Shown here in pieces: positions 54,563 through 62,871 of a stretch of 64,000 nt of DNA. The stretch spans positions 806,001-870,000 of the forward strand of contig NC_021658.1 of NCBI RefSeq assembly GCF_000418325.1. Direction: 5' to 3'. The translations under genes were made by a program, and so were the position numbers. Source of the DNA: Sorangium cellulosum So0157-2. Its GTDB lineage: Bacteria; Myxococcota_A; Polyangia; Polyangiales; Polyangiaceae. The notes under the pieces are model-generated. The model was not told the DNA's origin. It was given only the letters and a program-made list of their open reading frames with translations, and made no database searches. Position 1 is the stretch's first letter. Every line of letters starts with the position of its first letter.

Positions 54563-54997
54563 ATGAAACCGCTGATGACCCACGTCGCGCTCCACGTGAG
54601 CGATCTCGACGCGACGATCGCCTTTTATCGCGAGTTCTGCGGGCTCAAGGTGGTTCACGAGCGCAACGACGCCGGCACGCGCGTCGCCTGGCTCGCCGAG
54701 GCGGGGAAGGAGCGGGCGTTCGTCCTGGTGATGATCGAGGGCGGCCGGCGCGCGCCGCAGGCGCCGGAGGACATGAGCCATTTCGGGTTTGCGCTCGAGA
54801 GCCGCGACGCCGTGGACGAGATCGCGCGCCGCGGCCGGGAGCACCTCGTCTGGCCGCCCAAGGAGCTGCCCTATCCGGTGGCGTATTTCTGCGCGCTCAA
54901 GGACCCGGACGGCAACTACGTCGAGTTCTCGTACGGCCAGCCGCTCGGGCCCGGCGCCGAGGCGCGCGACGCGGAGCTGCTGGAGGCTCGGAGCTGA
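54563..54997 (+). CDS. VOC (glyoxalase/dioxygenase-fold) protein
   Basis: The ATG at 54563 lies 6 nt after GGAGAG. The 144 residues follow the VOC beta-alpha-beta-beta-beta pattern twice: THVALHVSDLDATIAFYREF with a metal-ligand His, MSHFGFALESRDAVDEIARR with a second His, and the last ligand Glu in DPDGNYVEFSYGQP. Such proteins include glyoxalase I, antibiotic-resistance and dioxygenase enzymes; the substrate is not evident. It is the last intact gene before the decayed ATPase module. Confidence 0.92.
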   Translation: MKPLMTHVALHVSDLDATIAFYREFCGLKVVHERNDAGTRVAWLAEAGKERAFVLVMIEGGRRAPQAPEDMSHFGFALESRDAVDEIARRGREHLVWPPKELPYPVAYFCALKDPDGNYVEFSYGQPLGPGAEARDAELLEARS

Positions 54998-55027
54998 CGT
55001 CTGGCAGCGCGCCAGCGGCGCGGTCGG

Positions 55028-55284
55028 TCAAGGGCTGGCCGCCAGGTCTCGCAGCGCGCGGGTGAGCTCATCGCGGAAGGCGCAGAACGCCGGCAGCGAG
55101 CGCAGCGCATCGAGGCGGATCTTCTCACCGAAGAAGCGGTAGAGTCCCTCCGGCCGGCGGCGGAGCCCGCTGCCCTCGAGGAGCCGGCGCAGCGTGAGCT
55201 TGGGATCAAGCTCGCGTTCAGGGTTTCTTGGGCACGGGACCTCCACGCCGCCTCGGCGAAGAGGCCTGCGCGGATGTAGATCAT
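55028..55284 (-). pseudogene. Remnant of the ATPase partner gene (DUF4276-like), frame-broken
   Basis: Its ATG (55282-55284) overlaps the ATPase stop (ATGA), so translation was coupled. From this ATG about 24 residues are plausible (MIYIRAGLFAEAAW...). A change of frame leads to a plausible C-terminal end, DPKLTLRRLLEGSG then LDALRSLPAFCAFRDELTRAL. Only about 80 residues remain where 150-250 are expected. The pairing and the C-terminal pattern resemble the DUF4276 partner (AbiLii-like) of ATPases, but this assignment is tentative. Confidence 0.5.
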
Positions 55285-56762
55285 TCGGCGGCCTCGGTGT
55301 CTGCGGCGTGGAGCAGGGCATCGATCTCGCGCAGGGACACGGTGAGCCTGCCCCGATCGGGCCCGGGCGTGGCTGCGACTTTCCGGGCTCGGCTGACGAG
55401 CTGTCCATCGCGTCGCACCATGTCGACGAACCGGATGTGCTGCGGCGCGGAGCGCAGCGCGGCGAGGATGACCGACGAGTGCGAGGTGAGCAAGATCTGC
55501 GGCGGTCCGGCCGGACGCCGTCGAATGGCGGGCGCTGCGTCGTCCGGCGCGAGCGCGTCGCACTCCGCCGGTGGACTTTCCCTCCGCTCCAGCGCGGATT
55601 CCCGCAGGAATGCGAGCAGCATGCGCAGGCGCCCCGGGTAGACACCGTTCTCCGGCTCCTCGATGCCGATGACAGCCGGCGTCGGGGCAGCGCGGAGCGC
55701 CGTGAGCACGGCGAGGAGCCGCAGTGTGCCATCCGACACGAGGCGGGCTGGCAGGCGCTCACCCCCGGACAGCTCGAAGTCGATGCGGAACGAGTCGCCT
55801 TCGGGCTCGACATGAAACGAGGAGATGCCAGGCACGAGCGCCACGAGCTCGGCGCGAAGCTCACCGAGGATGGGCGGCGGGAGCTCGGCGAGGACCGTCG
55901 GCAGGTTCGAAGCGTCCGGCGCGAGCGAGCCTGCGCCGATGCGCTCGCTCGGCTCACGAAGACGTCCCACGTCGAGCTGGAGGAGGCCGAAGGAGGACAG
56001 CTCGTCTGCAACGGCCGAGATCCCCTCTCTCCATGGATCCGGCCCGGACAGGCGCCGGTCCGCGATCGCCCTCCGCTGGATCACCCCGGATTCGCGGCGT
56101 GGCAGCTCGTCGCCCAGCGACTCGGCGGCGGCCTCTCCCTGCGCGACGGGCTGAAGGACGTCCCCGAGCCGCTGATGAAGGGAGGCGAGGGCCGTGTGCG
56201 TGTGGAACGCTTGATAGTGGATGTCTTCTGGCGTGGCGCGGATGGCGATTCGTCGCCCGAAGCTGGCCTCGAAGCGCTGCACAAACAGGTCCTGACCCTC
56301 GTCCACCACGGCCTGCTCGGTCTCCTCGCGAGCTCCGCGTGCGGGGCCGCCTGGTGCTCACCGTCGCGCTCCACGAGGCGCAGCCGTTCGTCGTGAACCA
56401 CGAGGTGCTCCGCCCCCGTCGGGCGCGCGCGGCGCTCGATGGACAGCTCGTAGCGGTAGCGGCGCGACCGTCGCGGCCGCCTCGCCGCTCTCCGCCAGAC
56501 CCGGCAGCAGCAGCTCGACCGCAAAGCGAATCACCTGCCCGGCTTCGCCTCTCCGTCGTGTGAACTGATCGATGCTGCGGCCGCGTCCTTGCTTGAACGC
56601 TTCCTCGATCGGCCGCGCGGCGAGGCGGGAGAGGAGCGCCAGCGCGTCCAGGATGTTCGACTTGCCCGCGCTGTTCGGGCCGACGAACACCGTGAACGGC
56701 TCGAAATCCACCGAGAACTCACGGAGCGACTTGAATCCGTCGACCTCGAGACGGGTGATCAT
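55281..56762 (-). pseudogene. AAA_21/AbiLi-like ATPase gene with two compensating frameshifts
   Basis: The reading frame starts MITRLEVDGFKSLREFSVDF with Walker A GPNSAGKSNIL near residues 32-42. Near 56480 the sequence must shift to another frame for RYRYELSIERRARPTG, and near 56330 it returns to the first frame at EETEQAVVDEGQDLFVQRFE. The rest is intact: LVSDGTLRLLAVLTAL (signature-like), VIGIEEPENGVYP (Walker B) and LLTSHSSVIL (switch His). The product would be about 490 residues. Either decay or sequence error explains the two shifts. Family members act in anti-phage systems of AbiL/OLD style. Confidence 0.72.
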
Positions 56763-56844
56763 GACCGCCTTTTACCACCAGCGGCGCGCCGGACCACGAG
56801 CTCGGTCGGGCCCTACGACCCGACCCTCGTGTGCCCGGCGCCGC

Positions 56845-58362
56845 TCAGCCCCCGCCCGCGCGCCCGAGGCGGCGCGCGACGCTCTCCGCGGTGCGCGCGC
56901 CGCCGATCGCCGACGCCAGGGCGCTCTGCCCCGGAAAGACCGAGTCGCCCACCATCCAGAGCCCGTCCTGCACCGGGCGCGGCCACACCGACAGGTAGTG
57001 CCCGAGCCCCGCGCGCCGCGGCACGCCGCCGACGGCGCCGCCCGCGCGCCCGGTGAAGCGCGCGAACGTCCGCGGCGACGCCGTCAGCGCGTGCACGACG
57101 TTCGCGCTCCACTCGGGCGCGAGCGCCGCGAGCCCCTCGCGCATCCGCGCCTGGATCGCGCCGATGTACTCGCCCTGCCGACCGGGCGGGAGCGCGCGGA
57201 GCTTCGCGAGCGGGACGTGCGTCGACACCGTGATCGTGCGGTGCCCCGGCGGCGCGCGGCCCTCGTCGGCGGCGCCGCTCACCGACACGAACAGGTGGTT
57301 GCCCTCGATGAACGGCGCGCCCGGGTCCTGCACAAGCTCCAGGTGGTGCGCCGCGGGCGAGGCGCCCTCGGGCGCGCGCGCCACGAGGTAGAGCATCGCC
57401 GCGCCCCAGCCGCCCTCCACGTCGCCCGCGAGCCGATCGAGCCGCGGCAGCGCGCCCGGGGCGGCGCCGAGCAGCGCGCGGAGGTCCTGCGGGAGCAGGT
57501 TCGCGATGACGTGGCGCGCGCGGATCTCGCCCGAGCGCGTGCCGGCGCGGAACCCCTCGGGGCCCGGCTCGAGCGAGCGCACCCGGGTCGCCATGCGCAC
57601 CTCGCCGCCGAGCCGCTCGACCGCCCGGACGAGCGCCCACGCGAGCGCGCCGATGCCGCCGCGGACATGGCCCGTGCCGCGAAAGTAGTAGTCCATCGCC
57701 GCCATCGCGAACGGCGCCTCGGCCTCGGCGACCCCGCACTGCACCGTGATCTGGCAGAGCCCGTCGAGGTAGTGCCGGAGCGGGGCGAAGCCCGCCACGC
57801 CGAACCGCGCGAGCACGCCCTCGAGCGGCCGGCCGAGCACCGGCAGCAGCGCGGCGTAGCGCGGGACGCCGGCCGCGTGGCGCACGAGCGCGCCCGCGCC
57901 GAGCGGCGGCAGCAGGGCGGGGTCGTCGAACAGCGCCCAGAGCGTGTCGGCGATGCGCGCCTGGTACGCGAAGAAGGCGCGTACGCCGGCCGCCGGGGCG
58001 CCCGGCAGGCCCGCGAGCGCGGAGACGAGCGCCTCGCGGTCGCGGCCGATCGGGAGGCGGAGCGAGGGCGTCCGCAGCTCGACGAGCGGGTCGATCCAGT
58101 CGACCGCGACGTCGAGGCGGTGGCGCGCGATCCACCGGCCGAACAGCTGCTCCGGGGCGAGCCCGGAGAACAGCGTCGCCCCCGCCTCGAAGCGGTAGCC
58201 GCCGCGCTCGAAGGTGCTGGCGCAGCCGCCGGGGTACCGGAGCGCCTCGCACAGGACCACCTTCGCCCCCCGCTCGGCGAGCGAGAGCGCCGCCCCGAGG
58301 CCGCCGAAGCCGGCGCCGACGACGAGGACGTCCGCGCCCGCGCCGGGGCTGGCCGGGCTCAC
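56845..58362 (-). CDS. CrtI/carotenoid-isomerase-like FAD-dependent oxidoreductase
   Basis: The GTG at 58362 gives 505 residues; the frame is open to an ATG at 58470 but the extra part is Pro/Ser-rich. The FAD site is VLVVGAGFGGLGAALSLAER followed by LCEALRYPGGCASTFERGGY. The C-terminal FAD contact reads GLWMVGDSVFPGQSALASAIGG. The architecture matches phytoene desaturase/CrtISO and related polyene oxidoreductases. A squalene/phytoene-synthase-like gene lies about 17 kb upstream on the same strand, but no other carotenoid gene is close. It is divergent from a sigma54 activator. Confidence 0.87.
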   Translation of the reverse strand: MSPASPGAGADVLVVGAGFGGLGAALSLAERGAKVVLCEALRYPGGCASTFERGGYRFEAGATLFSGLAPEQLFGRWIARHRLDVAVDWIDPLVELRTPSLRLPIGRDREALVSALAGLPGAPAAGVRAFFAYQARIADTLWALFDDPALLPPLGAGALVRHAAGVPRYAALLPVLGRPLEGVLARFGVAGFAPLRHYLDGLCQITVQCGVAEAEAPFAMAAMDYYFRGTGHVRGGIGALAWALVRAVERLGGEVRMATRVRSLEPGPEGFRAGTRSGEIRARHVIANLLPQDLRALLGAAPGALPRLDRLAGDVEGGWGAAMLYLVARAPEGASPAAHHLELVQDPGAPFIEGNHLFVSVSGAADEGRAPPGHRTITVSTHVPLAKLRALPPGRQGEYIGAIQARMREGLAALAPEWSANVVHALTASPRTFARFTGRAGGAVGGVPRRAGLGHYLSVWPRPVQDGLWMVGDSVFPGQSALASAIGGARTAESVARRLGRAGGG

Positions 58363-58490
58363 GCCGCACCTGTGCAGCGCGCCGCGCAATGGCGTCGAGA
58401 CGGTGGGAACATGGAGGGGAGAGAGGGGGGACAGGGGAGAGTGCCGGCCAGCCCCGGCCATGCGCGGCACCGTCGTGGTAGGCTGGCGCG

Positions 58491-59855
58491 ATGGGCTCCG
58501 AGCCGAAGGTTCACCCGAGCGCCGAGACGGCGCTCCTCAAGGTCCGCTCCAAAGAGATCGCGTTCAGCCGCTTCCGCGTGCAGGTGACGAACGGCCCCGA
58601 CGCCGGGTCGTCTCAGGTGTCGGACGCCACGGAGTTCGTGATCGGCACGGCGCCCGGCAACCAGCTCATCCTGAGCGATCGGGCCGTATCGCGGCACCAT
58701 TGCGTGATCACCGTCACCCCGCGGGGCTTCTTGCTCCGCGATCTCGGCAGCAAGAACGGCACGACCCTCTCCGGCTTCCGCGTCGAGGCGGCCTACCTCC
58801 AGCCGGGCGCCACGCTCGGCCTCGGGCAGTCGACCCTCCGCTTCGAGCCGCTCGCCGAGGAGATCCGCGAGCCGCTCGGCGACGAGGACCGGTACGGCCG
58901 GGTGCTCGGGCAGAGCACCGGGATGCGCCGCATCTTCGCGGCGCTGCCGCGGATCGCCGCGTCGGACTCGACGGTGCTCATCGAGGGCGAGACGGGCACG
59001 GGCAAGGGCCTGCTCGCCGAGGCGATCCACGAGAACAGCCCGCGCGCGGGCGGGCCGTTCGTCGTGATCGACTGCGGATCCATCCCGCCGACCCTGATCG
59101 AGGCGGAGCTCTTCGGCCACGCGAAGGGCGCGTTCACGGGCGCGCAGGCGGCGCGCGCCGGCGCCTTCGAGGCGGCGCGGGGCGGCACCGTGCTGCTCGA
59201 CGAGATGGGCGAGCTCCCGCTCGACATGCAGCCGAAGCTCCTGCGCGTGCTCGAGGAGCGGCAGATCCGGCGCATCGGCACGATCGAGCCGATCAAGCTC
59301 GACATCCGGGTCATCGCGACGACCAACCGCGACCTCCGCCAGGAGGTGAACCGCGGGAATTTCCGGTCGGATCTCTATTACCGGCTGAACATCGTCCGCC
59401 TGCGCGTCCCGGCGCTGCGCGAGCGCCCGGACGACATCGCGCTGCTCACGGCGCACTTCTACCGGCAGCTCGCGCAGGGGCCGGACCAGAGCCCGCCGGG
59501 CGAGCTGCTGGAGGCGTTCATGCGCCAGGACTGGCCCGGCAACGTCCGCGAGCTGCGCGGCGCGGTGGAGCGCGCGGTGCTGATGATCGATCCGGCGCTG
59601 TTCCGCGAGGCGGTGATGGCGGGGGAGAAGGAAGGCGGCGCCCCGGCGGTGGAGGCGCTCCGGGACGACGATCTCAGCCTGTCGTTCCGCGAGGCGAAGG
59701 AGCGCGCCGTGGCGCGCTGGGAGCGGACGTACCTCGCGGCCCTGGTGCGCGCGAACGGCGGCAACCTCTCGCGCGCCGCGCGCGCGGCGCGGATGGACCG
59801 GAGCCACCTGCGCGAGCTCCTCCAGCGGCACGGCGTCTCGGCGAACGAGGTGTGA
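58491..59855 (+). CDS. FHA-domain sigma54-dependent transcriptional activator
   Basis: The ATG at 58491 gives 454 residues. An N-terminal FHA domain (about 30-120) has LILSDRAVSRHHCVITV and LRDLGSKNGTTLSGF, so it binds phospho-Thr. The AAA+ domain (about 145-365) carries GETGTGKGLLAEAI, the sigma54-contact loop GAFTGA, Walker B GGTVLLDEMGELPLD and the arginine finger region DLYYRLNIVRLRVPALRERP. The C-terminal Fis-type HTH is NGGNLSRAARAARMDRSHLR. FHA-type activators are hallmarks of myxobacteria and usually respond to Ser/Thr kinases; kinases are present elsewhere in this window. Confidence 0.95.
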   Translation: MGSEPKVHPSAETALLKVRSKEIAFSRFRVQVTNGPDAGSSQVSDATEFVIGTAPGNQLILSDRAVSRHHCVITVTPRGFLLRDLGSKNGTTLSGFRVEAAYLQPGATLGLGQSTLRFEPLAEEIREPLGDEDRYGRVLGQSTGMRRIFAALPRIAASDSTVLIEGETGTGKGLLAEAIHENSPRAGGPFVVIDCGSIPPTLIEAELFGHAKGAFTGAQAARAGAFEAARGGTVLLDEMGELPLDMQPKLLRVLEERQIRRIGTIEPIKLDIRVIATTNRDLRQEVNRGNFRSDLYYRLNIVRLRVPALRERPDDIALLTAHFYRQLAQGPDQSPPGELLEAFMRQDWPGNVRELRGAVERAVLMIDPALFREAVMAGEKEGGAPAVEALRDDDLSLSFREAKERAVARWERTYLAALVRANGGNLSRAARAARMDRSHLRELLQRHGVSANEV

Positions 59856-59952
59856 CGGCGCGAGGCCGCGCGGGAGCCCGGCCGGGGAGGGCCGGGCTCC
59901 CGTCGAGAGGGCGCTTTCGCGCCTTCTCGTGCGGGCGAGCAGGGCGCGCACC

Positions 59953-60252
59953 CTACTGATTGGCCTTCTGCCGGTTCTCTCCCCGGAGCTCCTTGGCCTT
60001 CCCTTCGGCCGCCATCTGCTCGTTGTCGACGAGCTTCCCGATCCGGTTCTTGATGGCGCCGGCGGCCTCCTCGAGCGCGCCCCGCGCGCGCTCATCCGCC
60101 TTGGCGTCCTCTTGCTCGACCCTTCCTTTGAGCTCCTTGGCGCGGCCCTCCGCTTCCATCTGCTCGTCGCCGAGCAGCTTGCCGAGGCCCTTCTTGAGCT
60201 TGCCGCCCATCTCCTCGGCGGCCCCTTCGTTCCGATCGCTCTCGTTGCTCAT
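59953..60252 (-). CDS. CsbD family stress protein, duplicated domain
   Basis: The ATG at 60252 has a strong RBS GAGGAGGG. The 99 residues consist of two CsbD-like units: KKGLGKLLGDEQMEAEGRAK and KNRIGKLVDNEQMAAEGKAK, each followed by ELKG/ELRG. CsbD is a sigma-B-type general stress protein of unknown mechanism. It is highly charged and helical. It is divergent from a GlsB/YeaQ-type stress membrane protein. Confidence 0.92.
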   Translation of the reverse strand: MSNESDRNEGAAEEMGGKLKKGLGKLLGDEQMEAEGRAKELKGRVEQEDAKADERARGALEEAAGAIKNRIGKLVDNEQMAAEGKAKELRGENRQKANQ

Positions 60253-60660
60253 CGTACCCTCCTCTGGTGAACGCCCGCAGAGCACTCCTGCGGCGCGCCG
60301 TTGCCCTCCGGAGTTAGCAACCGCTGCGCCACCGCCGCGCGAGGCGCGTTGTCGAGATCGCGGAGGCGATTGGGGCAGGCTACCTCGCCCGCTCTCTGCT
60401 TTTCAGCCCGTCTGAGGCAATCCGCCACGGCGCCGCGACGCGAGCGATCTCACGTCCTGATCCGACCGTCCCGGCTCTCCAGGGCGCATTGCCCGCCGCG
60501 GTCGGATTTCGCGATGGAAAGGTGGCCCGGCGCCGCTGTCCGGGCCGTTCAGCTCGCCCGAGGGCCTGTGGAGAGGCCGGACTCCACGGCATGGCGCGGC
60601 GCTTGCTGAACAGACTGCATAGCAACCAGGAGCGCTTCGCTCCACGCTGGGAGGTTCATC
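60253..60660. other. Divergent intergenic region between CsbD and GlsB genes
   Basis: No gene is supported in this 408-nt region. It should hold promoters for both stress genes. A perfect 6-bp hairpin GGAGCG/CGCTCC (60629-60634 with 60638-60643) lies just before the RBS GGGAGG (60649-60654) of the plus-strand gene. Confidence 0.5.
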
Positions 60661-60918
60661 ATGTCGTTCATTCTCTTTCTCCTGTTTGGCCTCGTCGTCG
60701 GTGCTCTGGCGCGCCTTATCGTCCCGGGGCGTGAGCCTGGCGGGTGGGTCGTCTCGATGATCATCGGCGTCGTCGGCTCGTTCGTCGGCGGGCTGCTCGG
60801 CCGCATGCTCTTCATGTACCGCGAGGGTGAGCCGGCCGGGTTCTTCATGTCCCTGATCGGCGCCATCCTGCTCACGGCCGCCTATCAGGCGATCTCGCGC
60901 CGCCGCTCGGTGGTATGA
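60661..60918 (+). CDS. GlsB/YeaQ/YmgE family stress membrane protein
   Basis: The 85-residue product starts 6 nt after GGGAGG. Three hydrophobic segments are visible: FILFLLFGLVVGALARLIVP, GWVVSMIIGVVGSFVGGLLG and FMSLIGAILLTAAYQAIS, with the family motif GxxxGxLARxIVPG near 10-24. These transglycosylase-associated proteins are induced by stress; no enzymatic activity is shown. It is divergent from CsbD. Confidence 0.93.
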   Translation: MSFILFLLFGLVVGALARLIVPGREPGGWVVSMIIGVVGSFVGGLLGRMLFMYREGEPAGFFMSLIGAILLTAAYQAISRRRSVV

Positions 60919-61471
60919 AAGGGTCGATTGACCCTCTCGTGAGGCGCTACGCCCGATGCCGTCTCGGGGCGCGACGAGGAGGAGCTCTCGCTCCGCTGCC
61001 GCGCCCCGTGACGTCGGGGATCGCCTTAGCCGACCGCACGAGGAGCGGGGGATGAGGCGTCGCCGTGCATGAGCTCGATCTCGGGCTCGAGCGCCGCGGC
61101 GCTCTCCTCCCTCCTCGCGGCAGGCCAGAGGGGGCCCTGTTCGTCGCATGGCTCGCCCCCCCAGGGCCGTGCGACGAGCAGGGCCTCCTCGGCAGGCCGG
61201 AGGGGGCCTCGCTCGTCGCATGGCTCGCCCCCCAGGGCCGTGCGACGAGCCGGGTCCCTTCGGGCCGGCAGCCCGCGAACCGGCCCCCGGGAGACCCGGG
61301 ACGCAGCGGAATGACGTTGGCGCGTCGGCCCAGCGTCCGGCGCGCTCTCAGGCCGTCCCGCGCCATGTCCGGGTCCGCCGCGGGCCCCGCCAACTTGCCC
61401 GGTAGCGCTTGACGCCGCAGGATGCATTGGGCTTGCTAGCGCGCTCCGCGCTCTCGCCCAAGGTCCTGGCC
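60919..61471. other. Intergenic region with tandem hairpin repeat
   Basis: Two tandem units of about 71 nt (61119-61190 and 61191-61261) occupy part of this region. Each begins GGCAGGCC(A/G)GAGGGGGCC and contains a stem TCGTCGCA/TGCGACGA (61141-61148 with 61170-61177, and 61212-61220 with 61241-61249) around a C-run. The remaining sequence shows no gene. The aminotransferase gene starts at 61472. Confidence 0.7.
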
Positions 61472-62686
61472 ATGTCGTTCTCCATCCTGCCCCCGCCGAT
61501 CACGCCCCTCGCCGCGATCCTGCCGTCCGAGCCGCTGCTCCTCATGGGCGCCGGTCCGGTGCCGATCCCGCAGGCGGTGGCGCAGGCGAACGGGGTCATC
61601 ATCAATCACCTCGGCCCGACCATGGACCGCGTCATCCAGAACGTGAAGTACATGGCGGCCTACGCGTTCCAGACGCGCAGCGACAAGATCATCGGCATCG
61701 CCGGGCCCGCGTCCGCGGCGATGGAGATGGCCGTCTCGAACCTGTGCTGGCCCGGGCGCAAGGTCCTCTGCCTGAAGGTGGGGACGTTCAGCGGCCGCCT
61801 CGGCGAGATGGCGCTCGGCGTGGGCGCCGACGTGACCTTCCTCGAGGGGCCGCCCGGCCGGCCCGTGACGCTCGCCGACGCGCGCGAGGCGATGAAGAAG
61901 CAGCGCTACGACGTGGTCACGATGGCGCACGGCGAGACGTCCTGCGGCGTCCGCATGGTGGAGCTGCCGGAGATCTGCAAGCTCGCGAAGTCGCAGGGCG
62001 CGCTCACGATCGTCGACGCGGTGGTCACGCTCACGGCCATGCCGGTGCACATGGACGAGTGGGGCATCGACGTCGGCATCGTCGGCGGGCAGAAGGCGCT
62101 GTCGTCGATCCCGGGCGTGTCGGCCTGCGCGTTCTCGCAGGACGCGTGGAAGACGGTCGAGGAGCGCCCCTCGCCGCGCCCGCACTGGTGCTACGACGCC
62201 ACGCGCGCGCAGCGGTTCTGGGGGTACCAGCAGTACCACTACACCGCGCCGGTGCCCGGCGTGCTCGCGCTGCACGAGGCGCTGCGCCTCGTCTGCGAGG
62301 AGACGCTCGAGCGGCGGTTCCGCCGCCACGAGATGAGCTCGCTGGCGATGCAGGCGGGCCTCGAGGCGATGGGGCTCGAGCTGTTCGCGTCGAAGGACGT
62401 GCGCCTCAACAGCGTGCTCGCCATCAAGCTGCCGAGCGGCGTCGACAGCGCCCGGATCCGCGAGTACATGACCAAGGCCTTCCGCGTCGAGATCTCCGGC
62501 GCCTTCGGCCTCAACATCGTGCGCGTCGGGCAGATGGGCGAGCAGTGCCGCTCGCACAACCTGTTCAAGACGCTCTACGCGATGGGCATGAGCTTCCAGC
62601 GCGAGGGCGTGAAGCTCGACGTCTCCAAGGGCATGGCCGCGCTCGAGCAGGGCCTCGCGGGCGACCGCGAGTACTTCGTCGACTAG
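61472..62686 (+). CDS. AGXT-like class V aminotransferase (alanine-glyoxylate or serine-pyruvate type)
   Basis: The ATG at 61472 gives 404 residues; an ATG at 61409 is in frame but its extra 21 residues are not family-like. The start LLMGAGPVPIPQAVAQANGV, the nucleotide loop IAGPASAAMEMAVSN, the Asp in LTIVDAVVTLTAMPVHMDEW and the PLP Lys in GIVGGQKALSSIPGVSA (near 208) match class V aminotransferases of the AGXT/Spt group. Such enzymes transfer amino groups between alanine or serine and glyoxylate or pyruvate. A palindromic repeat follows the stop. Confidence 0.93.
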   Translation: MSFSILPPPITPLAAILPSEPLLLMGAGPVPIPQAVAQANGVIINHLGPTMDRVIQNVKYMAAYAFQTRSDKIIGIAGPASAAMEMAVSNLCWPGRKVLCLKVGTFSGRLGEMALGVGADVTFLEGPPGRPVTLADAREAMKKQRYDVVTMAHGETSCGVRMVELPEICKLAKSQGALTIVDAVVTLTAMPVHMDEWGIDVGIVGGQKALSSIPGVSACAFSQDAWKTVEERPSPRPHWCYDATRAQRFWGYQQYHYTAPVPGVLALHEALRLVCEETLERRFRRHEMSSLAMQAGLEAMGLELFASKDVRLNSVLAIKLPSGVDSARIREYMTKAFRVEISGAFGLNIVRVGQMGEQCRSHNLFKTLYAMGMSFQREGVKLDVSKGMAALEQGLAGDREYFVD

Positions 62687-62688
62687 CT

Positions 62689-62836
62689 CCGCCCGCCAGA
62701 AGTCCGGCCAGGGATCCGGAGCGAGAGTTCAACGCAAAGGCGCAAAGGCGCAAAAAATATTTGTAGTTTTGCGCCTTTGCGTCTTCGTGCCTTTGCGTTT
62801 ATTTCTCTATCGCTCGTGAGGCAGAGCCCTGGCCGG
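62689..62836. repeat. Dispersed palindromic repeat, copy 2
   Basis: It starts two bases after the aminotransferase stop. The outer arms CCGGCCAGGG (62704-62713) and CCCTGGCCGG (62827-62836) enclose an inner palindrome of AACGCAAAGGCGC... against ...GCGCCTTTGCGT, with AAAAAATATTTG in the loop region. The left half matches copy 1 (49600-49710). It is more AT-rich than its surroundings and is not coding. Confidence 0.85.
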
Positions 62837-62871
62837 AGTTCTGATCCGCGGTACCAGCGCGGCCCGCGCCG

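Noticed and set aside
58363..58470. N-terminal part of the oxidoreductase from ATG 58470
   Set aside because: Pro/Ser/Leu-rich leader preceding the FAD motif by too much; GTG 58362 preferred, though not proven.
61119..61261. CRISPR or insertion sequence
   Set aside because: Two contiguous units without spacers and without a transposase.
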